From Asaia bogorensis (GTDB lineage: Bacteria > Pseudomonadota > Alphaproteobacteria > Acetobacterales > Acetobacteraceae), in NCBI GenBank assembly GCA_945873195.1, contig CAMCDA010000018.1, positions 1 to 39,016 of the forward strand: a DNA stretch of 39,016 nucleotides, written 5' to 3'. The translations under genes and the position numbers were made by a program. Positions 17,774 through 25,306 of the stretch are shown here, in pieces. Under the pieces are notes generated by a model. That model did no database searches and was not told where the DNA came from. It saw only the letters and a list, made by a program, of their open reading frames with translations. The first letter of the stretch is position 1. Every line of letters starts with the position of its first letter.

Positions 17774-18628
17774 TCAGGGGCTCGCCCGCGCCGGCTGGAA
17801 CAGGTCACATCGTAACGATTCAAGCGAGTCATCCATCGCATTCAATAGCTTGAGCCCCGCGACCCCGCCATCCCCACGCAGCCGCTTGCGCGCCACCTGC
17901 TTGATCGCGGTAATGATCGACCCGATCGCCGTACTGACCTCGGTATCGCGGAACGCTGGCACCCCGCCATGACGTTCGGCCGCGCGCAGCAGAGAGGTCG
18001 CCCGATCGCCAAGGGCTCGCACCAGCTCGAAGCCCAGCGCCTGGGCATGATCGCCGATCCGCGCGAAGGCATTCAGCAGAGCGCGGATCAGGGCCACGCG
18101 GTCGCGCTGGCGATACGGAAGGGTCGCCAGCAAATCCTCGGCCGCCTTGATCGCCGCCATCAACTGCGTGTGGAACCGCTCGGCCACGCCGTCCCAGCCA
18201 CCACCGTCAACCTGGCCCGCGACCGCGTTGCCGAGACCCAGCACGGCGCCGATGCGCTCAATCAACCGGATGACCGAGATGGGCTTTGGTAACCAGGCAC
18301 TGATGCCGAGCTCCTGCGCCGCCCCGATTGTCGCGGGATCGCCCTCGGCACTGAGCATGATCACCGGCCAGCCCGCCCCATGGCCGGCATCGCGCAGCGC
18401 GCGCAGGAACACGAGACCATCCATCGGGGCCATCTGGTAATCGCAAATGACCAGTTCGAAGCCGTGATTGGCGCAAAGCGCGAGCGCCTCGTGACCACCC
18501 TGCGCCTGCTCGATCACGCGGCAGCCCTGCTTCTGCAAGGCGGCGCGCACGATCGACCGCATCAGCGGGTCGTCGTCAACGCACAGCACGCGAACCTGGG
18601 ACAGATCAATCAGGGAGGGTGACGACAT
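17774..18628 (-). CDS. Response regulator with receiver domain and non-HTH helical C-terminus
   Basis: The first 125 residues form a CheY-like receiver. They contain the acidic pair in VLCVDDDPLMRS (D18-D20), the phospho-acceptor D63 in VICDYQMAPMDG, S93 in MLSAEG and K115 in WLPKPI. Residues 140-284 are a predominantly helical, Ala/Arg-rich region with no recognisable helix-turn-helix, GGDEF, EAL or HPt motif, so the output function is unknown; protein-protein signalling is more likely than DNA binding. The start at 18628 has an AGGCGA-like ribosome-binding site; the frame is open to 18661. No histidine kinase gene lies nearby, making it an orphan regulator. A CtrA-like box lies about 50 bp upstream. 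Confidence 0.85.
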   Translation of the reverse strand: MSSPSLIDLSQVRVLCVDDDPLMRSIVRAALQKQGCRVIEQAQGGHEALALCANHGFELVICDYQMAPMDGLVFLRALRDAGHGAGWPVIMLSAEGDPATIGAAQELGISAWLPKPISVIRLIERIGAVLGLGNAVAGQVDGGGWDGVAERFHTQLMAAIKAAEDLLATLPYRQRDRVALIRALLNAFARIGDHAQALGFELVRALGDRATSLLRAAERHGGVPAFRDTEVSTAIGSIITAIKQVARKRLRGDGGVAGLKLLNAMDDSLESLRCDLFQPARASP

Positions 18629-18676
18629 TCTTCGCCTGCGAACCAACGGGCAGGCGCCCATTGTCCCGGCAAAGGG

Positions 18677-18691
18677 TAAACCAGCGGTTAA
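18677..18691 (-). promoter_or_regulatory. Possible CtrA-binding site upstream of the response regulator
   Basis: On the minus strand the sequence reads TTAACCGCTGGTTTA, matching TTAA-N7-TTAA, the alphaproteobacterial CtrA box, with one mismatch in the second half. It ends about 49 bp upstream of the response regulator start codon. The match is short, so chance remains likely. Confidence 0.35.
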
Positions 18692-18695
18692 CGCG

Positions 18696-19883
18696 TCACG
18701 CTTTGGTCGGGATCAGCCTGATCCGTCGGCCGGCAACGCCGATTAATATCTGCCCGGCTTTCAGCGCCAGCGCGTCATTGCCGAACACCACGCGGCGCCA
18801 GCCATGCAGCGCGGGCACATCCGGCGCGTCCTCCCCCGCCAGCCGGTCGATATCGTCCGAGGACGCGACTAGCCGCGGCGCCACATGATTGTCCTCGCAT
18901 TTCGCCGCGAGCAGCACCTTGAGCAGGGACACCAGGGCGGCGGAAGGCTTGACGCTGTCTCGCGTCGCCGCGGGGCGGGGCAGGTCGGCCTCCGCGATTG
19001 CCAGCGTCCGCTCCACAACCTCCAGCAACATCGTCCCCGCTCGGCCGTCCGCGAAACCGCGGGTGACGCCACGTGCCCGGGCCAGGTCGTCCGGTGTGCG
19101 CGGCGCGGTCGCGGCAATTTCCAACAGGGATTCATCCTTCACCAGGCGCTGGCGGGGGATGTTGATGCGCTGGGCTTCCCGCTCCCGCCAAGCCGCGAGG
19201 GCCTGGACCATCGCTAGGAAGCGGCGGTTGTTGCCGCGCGGGCGCAAACGTTCCCAGGCGGTTTCCGGGTCGGCGCGATAGGTCGCGGGGTCCTGCAGGA
19301 CCGCCATTTCCTCGGTCACCCAACCCAGCCGGCCGTCGGCCGCGAGCCGGTCACACAGCTTTTCGTAGACGTCCCGCAAATGGGTCACGTCGGCGGCGGC
19401 ATAGGTGATCTGCGCCGGCGAAAGCGGGCGGACGGACCAGTCGCTGAAGCGGTGCGCCTTGTCGATCGTGCCGCCGGTCAGGCCGGACACCAGCGAGTCG
19501 TAGCCGACCTGGTCACCGAAACCCGCCACCATGGCGGCGATCTGGGTGTCGAACAGAGGACGTGGGGTGGCACCGAAAAGCTGGACGAAAATCTCCACAT
19601 CCTGCCGAGCGGCGTGGAATACCTTAGGGATGGAGGTGTCGGCCAACAGGTCGCCGAGGGGGGCGAGATCAATGCCCTCGGCCTGCGCGTCCACCACCGC
19701 GACCTCCGACACGCCGCCCAACTGCACCACGCAGAGTTCGGGCCAATATGTGCGCTCACGCATGAACTCGGTATCGACCGTCACGAAGCGTTCCTGACGA
19801 AGACGCGCGCAAACGGCGGCCAGGGCGGCGGAGGTGGTGATCAGGGTCGGGGCGGGATGATTCGGAGGGGATTGGCGGAACAT
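18696..19883 (-). CDS. rnd: Ribonuclease D
   Basis: RNase D is a 3'-5' exoribonuclease of the DEDD family that helps mature tRNA and other stable RNAs. The DEDDy catalytic residues are visible in VTVDTEFMRE (first Asp and Glu), FHAARQDVEIF (second Asp) and YAAADVTHL (Tyr and last Asp). The C-terminal half holds HRDC-type helices, including RLVKDESLLEIAATAPRT. The 395-residue length is usual. It is divergent from rplY. Confidence 0.95.
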   Translation of the reverse strand: MFRQSPPNHPAPTLITTSAALAAVCARLRQERFVTVDTEFMRERTYWPELCVVQLGGVSEVAVVDAQAEGIDLAPLGDLLADTSIPKVFHAARQDVEIFVQLFGATPRPLFDTQIAAMVAGFGDQVGYDSLVSGLTGGTIDKAHRFSDWSVRPLSPAQITYAAADVTHLRDVYEKLCDRLAADGRLGWVTEEMAVLQDPATYRADPETAWERLRPRGNNRRFLAMVQALAAWREREAQRINIPRQRLVKDESLLEIAATAPRTPDDLARARGVTRGFADGRAGTMLLEVVERTLAIAEADLPRPAATRDSVKPSAALVSLLKVLLAAKCEDNHVAPRLVASSDDIDRLAGEDAPDVPALHGWRRVVFGNDALALKAGQILIGVAGRRIRLIPTKA

Positions 19884-19950
19884 CGCCGGGTTCTACACGC
19901 TTACGCAGGCATGGGACCAGCGCACGCGGGGCCATTTCGTGGGGAATGTC

Positions 19951-19979
19951 TTGCTCAACGGGGTTCCGTGGGCTAAATG
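19951..19979 (+). promoter_or_regulatory. Candidate promoter for rplY-pth-ychF
   Basis: TTGCTC (19951-19956) is followed after 16-17 bp by CTAAAT/TAAATG (19973-19979). The -35 is good and the -10 is poor. Its position, just upstream of the leader hairpin and 55 bp before the rplY start, is right for this transcription unit. Confidence 0.35.
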
Positions 19980-19986
19980 CCCGCCC

Positions 19987-20012
19987 GCGCCGGCACCCCT
20001 GGAGGCCGGCGC
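19987..20012 (+). promoter_or_regulatory. GC-rich leader hairpin before rplY
   Basis: GCGCCGGC (19987-19994) and GCCGGCGC (20005-20012) form a perfect 8-bp stem with the 10-nt loop ACCCCTGGAG, followed by TTTGT. It ends 10 nt before the AGGAG ribosome-binding site of rplY. It could be an attenuator or a binding site for autogenous control by L25, or simply an upstream terminator-like element. Confidence 0.5.
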
Positions 20013-20033
20013 TTTGTCATTCAGGAGCAGATC

Positions 20034-20675
20034 ATGGCCAATGTAGTAGGGATCGAGGCCGAGATCCGCCTGCGAGCCGGTAAGGGGGCGGCGCGGGCGA
20101 CTCGGCGGGCGGGCAAGGTGCCCGCGGTGGTATATGGTGGACATCTGGAGCCGACGCTGCTCGCGCTGGACCCGCGGGTCATCGTGCGTGAACTGCATCG
20201 CGGCGGCTGGCAGTCCCGTTTGTATGAAATCGCGGCCGGTGAAGACACGATCCGCGCGCTCATCCGCGGCGTGCAGTTCCATCCGGTGTCGGACGCGCCC
20301 GAGCACGTCGATTTCCAGCGCCTTGTGCCTGGCGAGCGGATCAAGGTCTCGGTGCCCGTGCATTTCGACAATGAGTTGATCAGCCCCGGCCTGAAGCGTG
20401 GCGGCGTGCTGAACGTCGTACATCACGCGGTCGACGTGTTCTGCGACGCGGACAACATCCCCGAGCAGTTCACCGCGGACATGGCGCCACTTGACTTCAA
20501 CGACAACGTCCGCTGGCACGACCTGAAGGGCACCGAGAACTCACGCCCGCTGGTCGGCACCGACTTCGTTGTCGCCACCGTCGTGCCGCCGGCCAAGGTT
20601 GAGGTCGCGGCCGAGACGGCCCAGGCGGGCGGCTCCAAGGCCCCGGCCAAGAAGGCCGCCGCCAAGAAGGGCTGA
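20034..20675 (+). CDS. rplY: 50S ribosomal protein L25/general stress protein Ctc
   Basis: L25 of the long Ctc type binds 5S rRNA. The 213-residue product has an N-terminal L25 domain (about 1-95; note [13 protein letters not shown], typical of the family) and a C-terminal beta-rich TL5 domain (about 100-190), and ends in a Lys/Ala-rich tail [12 protein letters not shown]. The ATG at 20034 is preceded by AGGAG at 20023-20027; the open frame reaches back to 19977 through the leader hairpin and is unlikely to be translated there. It is followed after 5 bp by pth, the usual rplY-pth-ychF order. Confidence 0.95.
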   Translation: MANVVGIEAEIRLRAGKGAARATRRAGKVPAVVYGGHLEPTLLALDPRVIVRELHRGGWQSRLYEIAAGEDTIRALIRGVQFHPVSDAPEHVDFQRLVPGERIKVSVPVHFDNELISPGLKRGGVLNVVHHAVDVFCDADNIPEQFTADMAPLDFNDNVRWHDLKGTENSRPLVGTDFVVATVVPPAKVEVAAETAQAGGSKAPAKKAAAKKG

Positions 20676-20680
20676 TCCGG

Positions 20681-21259
20681 ATGAAACTGTGGGTCGGCCT
20701 CGGTAACCCCGAACCGGGAATGGCCCGCAACCGGCACAACATCGGCTTCATGGCGCTTGACGTCATCGCGGACCGCCACGGGTTCTCCCCGTGGCGGCAG
20801 CGTTTCAAGGGGCTGGTGTCGGAAGGCACGATCGGCGGCGAGAAGATCCTGGCGCTGAAACCGCTGACCTACATGAACGTCTCTGGCGAGTCGGTGCAGC
20901 CAGCGGCCGCGTTCTACAAGCTGGCGGTCGAGGACATCGTCGCGTTCCACGACGAATTGGACCTGGCACCCGGCAAGATGCGGATGAAGCAGGGCGGCGG
21001 GGCGGCTGGCCACAACGGACTGCGGTCCATGGACCGGGTCCTCGGCTCCCCCAATTACTGGCGAGTACGGCTGGGCATCGGCCATCCCGGCGACAAGGAC
21101 CGTGTGCTCGGCTACGTCCTGGGCGACTTCGGCAAGGACGACCGCGACTGGTTGGTCGGGCTGCTGGATGCCGTGGCCGATGCCGCGCCATTGCTGGCGG
21201 GCGGCAAGCCCGCGGATTTCATGACCAAGGTCGCGCTGCTGACCAAGGAAGGCGCATAA
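20681..21259 (+). CDS. pth: Peptidyl-tRNA hydrolase
   Basis: Pth releases peptides from peptidyl-tRNA that has dropped off the ribosome. The 192-residue protein begins [23 protein letters not shown], which includes the catalytic histidine region, followed by [31 protein letters not shown] and [12 protein letters not shown], the active-site elements of the bacterial family. It lies 5 bp after rplY and directly abuts ychF (TAA followed immediately by ATG). Confidence 0.97.
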   Translation: MKLWVGLGNPEPGMARNRHNIGFMALDVIADRHGFSPWRQRFKGLVSEGTIGGEKILALKPLTYMNVSGESVQPAAAFYKLAVEDIVAFHDELDLAPGKMRMKQGGGAAGHNGLRSMDRVLGSPNYWRVRLGIGHPGDKDRVLGYVLGDFGKDDRDWLVGLLDAVADAAPLLAGGKPADFMTKVALLTKEGA

Positions 21260-22354
21260 ATGGGCTTCAATTGCGGCATTGTCGGCCTCCCCAACGTGGG
21301 TAAGTCGACCCTGTTCAACGCGCTGACCGCGACTGCCGCGGCCCAGGCGGCAAATTATCCGTTCTGCACGATCGAGCCGAATGTCGGACGCGTCGGCGTG
21401 CCCGATCCGCGACTGGATGTGCTGGCCGAGATCGGCAAGTCGATCAAGGTCGTTCCGACCTCCCTTGAATTCGTGGACATCGCCGGCCTGGTGCGCGGCG
21501 CGTCACGGGGCGAAGGGCTGGGCAACCAGTTCCTGGCCAATATCCGGGAGGTGGACGCGATCATCCATGTCCTGCGGTGCTTCGAGGATAGCGACGTCAC
21601 CCACGTTGAGGGCTCCATCGATCCGCTGCGCGATGCCGACGTGGTTGAAACCGAACTGATGCTGTCCGACCTCGACAGCCTGGAGCGGCGACTGAACACG
21701 GCGCAGAAGCGCGCTCGCGGGGGGGACAAGGAAAGCATCGCCGCCGTCGCGATCATGGAACCGCTGGTGAAGGCGCTGCAGGATGGCCGCCCCGCCCGCA
21801 CCGCGATCCCCGAGGGGCAGGAGGAAGCGGTCCGCCGCCTGCAACTGCTGACGTCAAAGCCCGTTCTGTATGTTTGCAACGTCGAGGAATCCTCGGCCGC
21901 CACCGGTAACGCCTTCTCGGCCAAGGTCGAGGAAAAGGCGAAGGCCGAGGGCGCCCGCGTCGTGATCGTATCCGCCGCCATCGAGGCCGAGATCTCCCAG
22001 TTGCCGCAAACCGAGCGGGTGGAGTTCCTGGAAGGGCTGGGGCTGCACGACAGTGGCCTGGATCGCGTCATCCGCAGCGGCTACGATTTGCTGGGCCTGC
22101 TGACCTATTTCACCTGCGGCCCGAAAGAGACCCATGCCTGGACCATCACCCATGGCACCAAGGCTCCGCAGGCCGCCGCCGTGATCCACAAGGATTTCGA
22201 GCGTGGCTTCATCGCCTGCGAAACCATCGCCTACCCCGACTATGTCGCCTGCCGCGGCGAGGCCGGCGCCAAGGAAACCGGCAAGATGCGGGTCGAGGGC
22301 AAGGAATATGTCGTCCGCGACGGCGACGTGCTGCTGTTCCGCTTCAACGTCTGA
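21260..22354 (+). CDS. ychF: Redox-regulated ATPase YchF
   Basis: YchF is an Obg-family P-loop protein that prefers ATP over GTP, binds ribosomes and is linked to oxidative stress responses. The 364-residue length is exact for the family. It starts MGFNCGIVGLPNVGKSTLFNAL (P-loop), continues with NYPFCTIEPNVGRVGVPD and VDIAGLVRGASRGEGLGNQFLANIREVDAI, and ends with the TGS-domain FRFNV. It is the last gene of the rplY-pth-ychF group and marks the end of the conserved housekeeping region. Confidence 0.97.
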   Translation: MGFNCGIVGLPNVGKSTLFNALTATAAAQAANYPFCTIEPNVGRVGVPDPRLDVLAEIGKSIKVVPTSLEFVDIAGLVRGASRGEGLGNQFLANIREVDAIIHVLRCFEDSDVTHVEGSIDPLRDADVVETELMLSDLDSLERRLNTAQKRARGGDKESIAAVAIMEPLVKALQDGRPARTAIPEGQEEAVRRLQLLTSKPVLYVCNVEESSAATGNAFSAKVEEKAKAEGARVVIVSAAIEAEISQLPQTERVEFLEGLGLHDSGLDRVIRSGYDLLGLLTYFTCGPKETHAWTITHGTKAPQAAAVIHKDFERGFIACETIAYPDYVACRGEAGAKETGKMRVEGKEYVVRDGDVLLFRFNV

Positions 22355-22361
22355 TCGGGCG

Positions 22362-22381
22362 GCGTGGGGATCACCCCACGC
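22362..22381. terminator. Hairpin between convergent ychF and dioxygenase genes
   Basis: GCGTGGGG (22362-22369), the loop ATCA and CCCCACGC (22374-22381) form a perfect 8-bp GC-rich stem between two converging stop codons. There is no T-tract on either side, so termination in both directions is plausible but not certain. Confidence 0.6.
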
Positions 22382-22384
22382 GGT

Positions 22385-23398
22385 TCATGCCATTGCGCTG
22401 GCCGGGACGCGGCCGAGCCGTTCGCGGTGGATGCGCTCATAGATTTTGGCGCGTTGCAGGATCGCGTCGGCGATCGGGCGATCGTTCTCGATCTTCAGCC
22501 ACAACCGCAACAAGTGGCGCGTATGTTCGGGTGAGTCCTGATAGGCGCCCCGCGCGTGCAGCATCTGGAAATTGTGCCAGAGCAGCATTTCCCCCGGTTG
22601 CAGCAGGAATTCGATCCGCATGTCGTCCCGTTCGGCGACCTTATCGAAATAATCGAGCGCTTCCACGAACCGGTCCGACAGCGTTTCCCCGCGCAGCTTC
22701 GCCGCCGCGTAGATGAAATACCGCACGTAGCCGCAGCTCACGAAATCGTCGATGCAGCAGAAGACGGGGATCTTGAAGTCGGTGACGGGCTTGTCGGAAA
22801 ACTGGGCCTCCGCGATCGCGAAATAGTACCCCTCATACAGCGGTTCGAGCAGGTCCGGCCGCGTCGCCTGAATTTCGTTGTGGATCGCAAGGCTGCTGAC
22901 AATCCGGCTCAGCCCGCCGGTTTCCGACCGTTGCAGGCACATCAGGCCCACGATGCGATGGGAGTCGGTGTGCGGCGTCAGTTCCTCATTGCTGCGATAG
23001 CCGCGCGCGACCGGATCATCCTTGACGTGGCGGACATGGCCCAGCCGTTCGCCGATCGTGCTTTGGACGGCGGGTTCGCCGAGGGAGACGCCGATGCCCC
23101 AGTAGATCCGTTCCATGTCCTCCTCGCTATGCGTGTCGCGCGAGAGGCCGGACAGCAGGACCGCGCCGCGGCCGTGGCGGATCGTGTCATCGAGCCAGGC
23201 GGTCAAGGCGTTGATCTCGGGGTGGTCGAAGTCGCGACGCGTGGCGTCCTGCGGCTTCAGATGGCGTGTTCTTGCCAGCACGGCATCGAAGGCGGCCAAT
23301 TGCGCCTGGGTCAGACGATGGGTCAGCCCGGCCTTGCCGCCGATGCCGCGATTGGTCCAGGCGGCCGGCGTCGTGATCTGCTTCTGGAACGGGGTCAT
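22385..23398 (-). CDS. TauD/TfdA-type 2-oxoglutarate/Fe(II) dioxygenase
   Basis: The protein belongs to the TauD/TfdA superfamily of non-heme iron oxygenases, which hydroxylate small acids while decarboxylating 2-oxoglutarate. The metal-binding HxD is in LTPHTDSHRIV (H143, D145), the distal histidine in WHNFQMLHARGAYQD (H281), and the 2-oxoglutarate-binding arginine in HTRHLLRLWLK (R294 or R298). The 337-residue length fits. The ATG at 23398 follows GGAGGG; the frame is open back to 23464. Its substrate cannot be read from sequence. It is divergent from the importer operon and shares its control region, so a role in the same catabolic pathway is likely but inferred. Confidence 0.87.
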   Translation of the reverse strand: MTPFQKQITTPAAWTNRGIGGKAGLTHRLTQAQLAAFDAVLARTRHLKPQDATRRDFDHPEINALTAWLDDTIRHGRGAVLLSGLSRDTHSEEDMERIYWGIGVSLGEPAVQSTIGERLGHVRHVKDDPVARGYRSNEELTPHTDSHRIVGLMCLQRSETGGLSRIVSSLAIHNEIQATRPDLLEPLYEGYYFAIAEAQFSDKPVTDFKIPVFCCIDDFVSCGYVRYFIYAAAKLRGETLSDRFVEALDYFDKVAERDDMRIEFLLQPGEMLLWHNFQMLHARGAYQDSPEHTRHLLRLWLKIENDRPIADAILQRAKIYERIHRERLGRVPASAMA

Positions 23399-23546
23399 GG
23401 CAAGCCCTCCACGTCTGTTGATCCGCCATTGTCGGGCCGGCGGTGTGATGGTCGGAACAGTCAATCACCCAGGACGGCCCCTGGCAACCGACGGCCTTTT
23501 GGAGTGCCGAGACGACGGGGCGGCTGAAATATAAGCGTAATGCCTG

Positions 23547-23575
23547 ATTATAGGTCATAAATGACGTAATTTATG
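23547..23575 (-). promoter_or_regulatory. -10 box and overlapping inverted repeat upstream of the dioxygenase gene
   Basis: TATAAT on the minus strand (23552-23547) is a consensus -10. The -35 position has no good match, but it is covered by an inverted repeat with 7-bp arms CATAAAT/ATTTATG and a 6-bp spacer (23556-23575). A regulator bound there would directly affect transcription of the dioxygenase gene, as activator or repressor. Confidence 0.45.
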
Positions 23576-23629
23576 CAATTCAGGGGTGGGCCTTACGCCC
23601 GGTCATGCAATTCGGGCTCAATCTGGTTC

Positions 23630-23641
23630 ATTGTATACAAT
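23630..23641. promoter_or_regulatory. Palindromic GntR-type operator
   Basis: ATTGTATACAAT is a perfect 12-bp palindrome. Its core TTGTATACAA fits the TNGT-NNN-ACNA pattern of FadR/FCD-type GntR regulators, and a regulator of that family is encoded in the operon at 28847-29563. It ends 9 bp before the sigma-54 promoter, at about -37 to -48 from the predicted start. Confidence 0.65.
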
Positions 23642-23650
23642 CTCGTATGC

Positions 23651-23667
23651 TTGGCACGGGATTTGCC
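23651..23667 (+). promoter_or_regulatory. Sigma-54 promoter of the importer/amidase operon
   Basis: TTGGCACGGGATTTGCC matches the sigma-54 consensus YTGGCACGRNNNTTGCW at every defined position except the last. The invariant GG (23653-23654) and GC (23665-23666) are separated by exactly 10 bp. Transcription would begin near 23678, about 25 bp before the ATG at 23703. Sigma-54 control needs an enhancer-binding protein; the direct repeats ATGCAATTC upstream (about -100 and -70) are possible sites. This ties the operon to nitrogen or a similar signal. Confidence 0.8.
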
Positions 23668-23702
23668 TATTCCCTGAACACCAGAAAATCGAGCAGGCCC
23701 CC

Positions 23703-25301
23703 ATGAAGCGACGCACCTTCCTGGCCGCGACCGGCGCCATCGCCGCCCCGGCCGTCCATAGTTCGGCCAAAGCACAGGCCCGCAACGAAACACTGCTGAT
23801 CGTGTCCGAGAGCGGACCGAACAACCTCGATATCCACGGCATCGGCACCAACGTGCCGGGCTACGAGGTGTCCTGGAATTGCTACGATCGCCTGATCACC
23901 CACGGGATGAAGACCACGCCCGAGGGCACGCCTTACTACGACCGTGACAAGATCATCCCCGAACTGGCCGAGGACATGGTCGTCGGCGACATGTCCGCCA
24001 CGTTCAAGCTGCGGCGGGACGCAACGTTCCAGGATGGCTCCCCGGTCACCGCCAAGGACGTGAAATGGTCGTTGGACCGTGCTGTCTCGGTCGGCGGCTT
24101 CCCGACCTTCCAAATGAAGGCCGGCAGCCTCGAAAAGCCCGAGCAGTTCGTCGTGGTGGATGATCACACCGTCCGCGTTGATTTCATCCGCAAGGACCGC
24201 CTGACCATTCCCGACCTGGCCGTGATCGTGCCCTGCGTCGTCAACTCCGGCCTGGTGCAGAAGAACGCTACGGCGGCCGATCCCTGGGGCCTGGAATACA
24301 CCAAGCAGAACACCGCCGGATCGGGCGCCTACAAGGTCACGAAATGGACCCCCGGGACGGAAGTGATCCTGGAGCGCAACGACGCCTGGAAGGGCGGGGC
24401 AATGCCGAAGATCCGCCGCATCATCTGGCGGATGGTCCCATCATCGGGCAATCGGCGGGCGCTGTTGCAGCGCGGGGACGCCGATATCTCCTACGATCTG
24501 CCGTCGAAGGACTTCGCCGGGATGAAGGCCGCCGGCAAGCTGACGCTGGTCTCCACGCCCTACAGCAACGGCATCCAGTATATCGGCATGAACGTCACCA
24601 AGCCGCCCTTCGATAATCCGAAGGTGCGGGAAGCGGTCGCGTACGCGATCCCCTATGACAAGATCATGGAAGTCGTGCTGTTCGGCCTGGGCAAGCCGAT
24701 GTTCGGCAAGACCGGTGGCCCGACCGAGGTCGCCTGGCCGCAGCCCACCCCGTTCAAGACCGACCTGGCAAAGGCCAAGGCCCTGCTGACCGAGGCCGGC
24801 TATCCGGACGGATTTGAAACGAACCTGTCCTTCGATCTGGGTTTCGCCGACGTCAACGAACCGATCTGCGTGCTGACGCAGGAAAGCCTCGGCAAGATCG
24901 GCATCAAGGCGACGCTGAATAAGATCCCAGGCTCGAACTGGCGCACGGAACTGAACAAGAAGGTCCTGCCTATCTATACGAACGTCTTTTCCGGCTGGCT
25001 CGACTACCCCGAGTACTTCTTCTTCTGGTGCTATCACGGCCAGAACGCCGTCTTCAACACCATGAGCTACAAGTCGCCGGAAATGGACTCGCTGATCGAC
25101 AGCGCGCGCATGTCGGCGGCAACCGGAGATACGGCGACCTATGACCGCTCGGTGCGCGGCTTCGTCGACCTGGCCTTCAAGGATATCCCCCGCATCCCGC
25201 TGTATCAGCCCTATGTGAACGTCGCGATGCAGCCGAACATCACCGGCTACCAGTACTGGTTCCACCGGCGGCTCGACTACCGCTCCCTCGCGAAAGGCTG
25301 A
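23703..25301 (+). CDS. Peptide/opine-type ABC transporter substrate-binding protein (family 5), system 1
   Basis: This periplasmic solute-binding protein of the DppA/OppA family delivers substrate to the adjacent permeases. The chosen start gives MKRRTFLAATGAIAAPAVHSSAKAQA, a signal peptide with a twin-arginine KRRTFL motif. The mature 500-residue part contains the family's ELAEDMVVGD..TFKLRRDATFQDG and LERNDAWKGG segments and ends near YQYWFHRRLDYRSLAKG. The frame is open back to 23586, but that would run through the sigma-54 promoter. It is the first gene downstream of that promoter. Binding specificity cannot be predicted; the family binds peptides, opines, nickel chelates and other small polar compounds. 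Confidence 0.92.
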   Translation: MKRRTFLAATGAIAAPAVHSSAKAQARNETLLIVSESGPNNLDIHGIGTNVPGYEVSWNCYDRLITHGMKTTPEGTPYYDRDKIIPELAEDMVVGDMSATFKLRRDATFQDGSPVTAKDVKWSLDRAVSVGGFPTFQMKAGSLEKPEQFVVVDDHTVRVDFIRKDRLTIPDLAVIVPCVVNSGLVQKNATAADPWGLEYTKQNTAGSGAYKVTKWTPGTEVILERNDAWKGGAMPKIRRIIWRMVPSSGNRRALLQRGDADISYDLPSKDFAGMKAAGKLTLVSTPYSNGIQYIGMNVTKPPFDNPKVREAVAYAIPYDKIMEVVLFGLGKPMFGKTGGPTEVAWPQPTPFKTDLAKAKALLTEAGYPDGFETNLSFDLGFADVNEPICVLTQESLGKIGIKATLNKIPGSNWRTELNKKVLPIYTNVFSGWLDYPEYFFFWCYHGQNAVFNTMSYKSPEMDSLIDSARMSAATGDTATYDRSVRGFVDLAFKDIPRIPLYQPYVNVAMQPNITGYQYWFHRRLDYRSLAKG

Positions 25302-25306
25302 GATCC

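Larger units (their letters stand above)
23399..23702. promoter_or_regulatory. Divergent control region of the catabolic island
   Basis: This 304-bp non-coding region separates the dioxygenase gene from the importer operon and is unusually AT-rich between about 23525 and 23670. It contains, left to right: a perfect TATAAT on the minus strand (23552-23547) facing the dioxygenase; the inverted repeat CATAAATGACGTAATTTATG (23556-23575); direct repeats ATGCAATTC at 23573-23581 and 23605-23613, exactly 32 bp apart; the palindrome ATTGTATACAAT (23630-23641); and a sigma-54 promoter (23651-23667). The leftmost part, 23399-23520, shows nothing I can name. Confidence 0.7.
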
